64,000 nucleotides of DNA. Origin: Brachybacterium tyrofermentans. GTDB taxonomy: Bacteria; Actinomycetota; Actinomycetes; Actinomycetales; Dermabacteraceae. The notes beneath the pieces are model-generated. The model worked only from the letters and a program-made list of their open reading frames with translations, made no database searches and had not been told where the DNA came from. The stretch's first letter is position 1, and every line of letters begins with the position of its first letter. Location: NCBI RefSeq assembly GCF_014897585.1, contig NZ_JABUXW010000013.1, positions 62,001 through 126,000 of the forward strand. The letters are read 5' to 3'. This document shows, piece by piece, positions 63,982 to 64,000 of the stretch. Made by a program: the position numbers and the translations under genes.

Positions 63982-64000
63982 AATGCATCGAACATGCGTT

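Overview
The window is high-GC actinobacterial DNA with dense genes, short intergenic gaps and many ATGA/TGATG stop-start overlaps. Mycothione reductase, CarD, SenX3/RegX3, two LytR-CpsA-Psr proteins, GuaB1 and paired ClpP1/ClpP2 place it in the Actinomycetota. Gene content and style suggest Micrococcales, possibly Dermabacteraceae/Brachybacterium; that level is inference, because no rRNA or marker comparison is available. I see no phage, insertion sequence or CRISPR array, so this looks like chromosomal core with a few accessory modules.

Layout. 1-4.2 kb: a UvrA-like ABC protein (cut by the window edge), a divergent double-MerR TioE-type regulator and mycothione reductase. 4.2-9.8 kb: a very large LCP cell-wall ligase, GuaB1 and GalE. 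9.8-15.4 kb: a PTS IIB-ispF-ilvA operon, a well-conserved ispD, a small zinc-ribbon protein, then carD with a degenerate second IspD and a divergent LpqE-like lipoprotein. 15.4-23.2 kb: senX3-regX3 divergent from phoU over a PHO-box-like region, DUF4235, a second LCP protein, then a run of Rieske, trmB, BrkB and def. 23.2-34 kb: a GH65 phosphorylase with its HAD mutase, an SRPBCC protein, an MFS exporter, a second CarD-like gene, an ABC exporter with a methyltransferase, and an aminotransferase. 34-37.4 kb: an alkylation-repair pair (Ada-AlkA fusion and Ogt), a PrmC-like methyltransferase, and tRNA-Gly and tRNA-Pro. 37.5-44.7 kb: tig, a reductase-like protein, an NlpC/P60 hydrolase, clpP1-clpP2, clpX and chorismate mutase.

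44.9-54.7 kb is the most distinctive region. It holds formate dehydrogenase genes whose catalytic subunit is read through an in-frame UGA followed by a SECIS hairpin. Directly after come selD, the selenocysteine tRNA, selA and selB. The element thus carries the only visible selenoprotein together with all the machinery needed to make it. 54.7-64 kb: valS, a phosphoesterase, a permuted lipoate ligase, a three-gene ABC-2 transporter and an HNH/DUF222 protein.

Two patterns recur. First, at least eleven genes have a TAnnnT -10 box exactly 6-7 nt before ATG or GTG, which implies leaderless mRNAs. Second, short tandem repeats of 6, 9, 12 or 15 bp occur repeatedly, mostly in frame inside linkers of otherwise ordinary proteins and twice in intergenic DNA.
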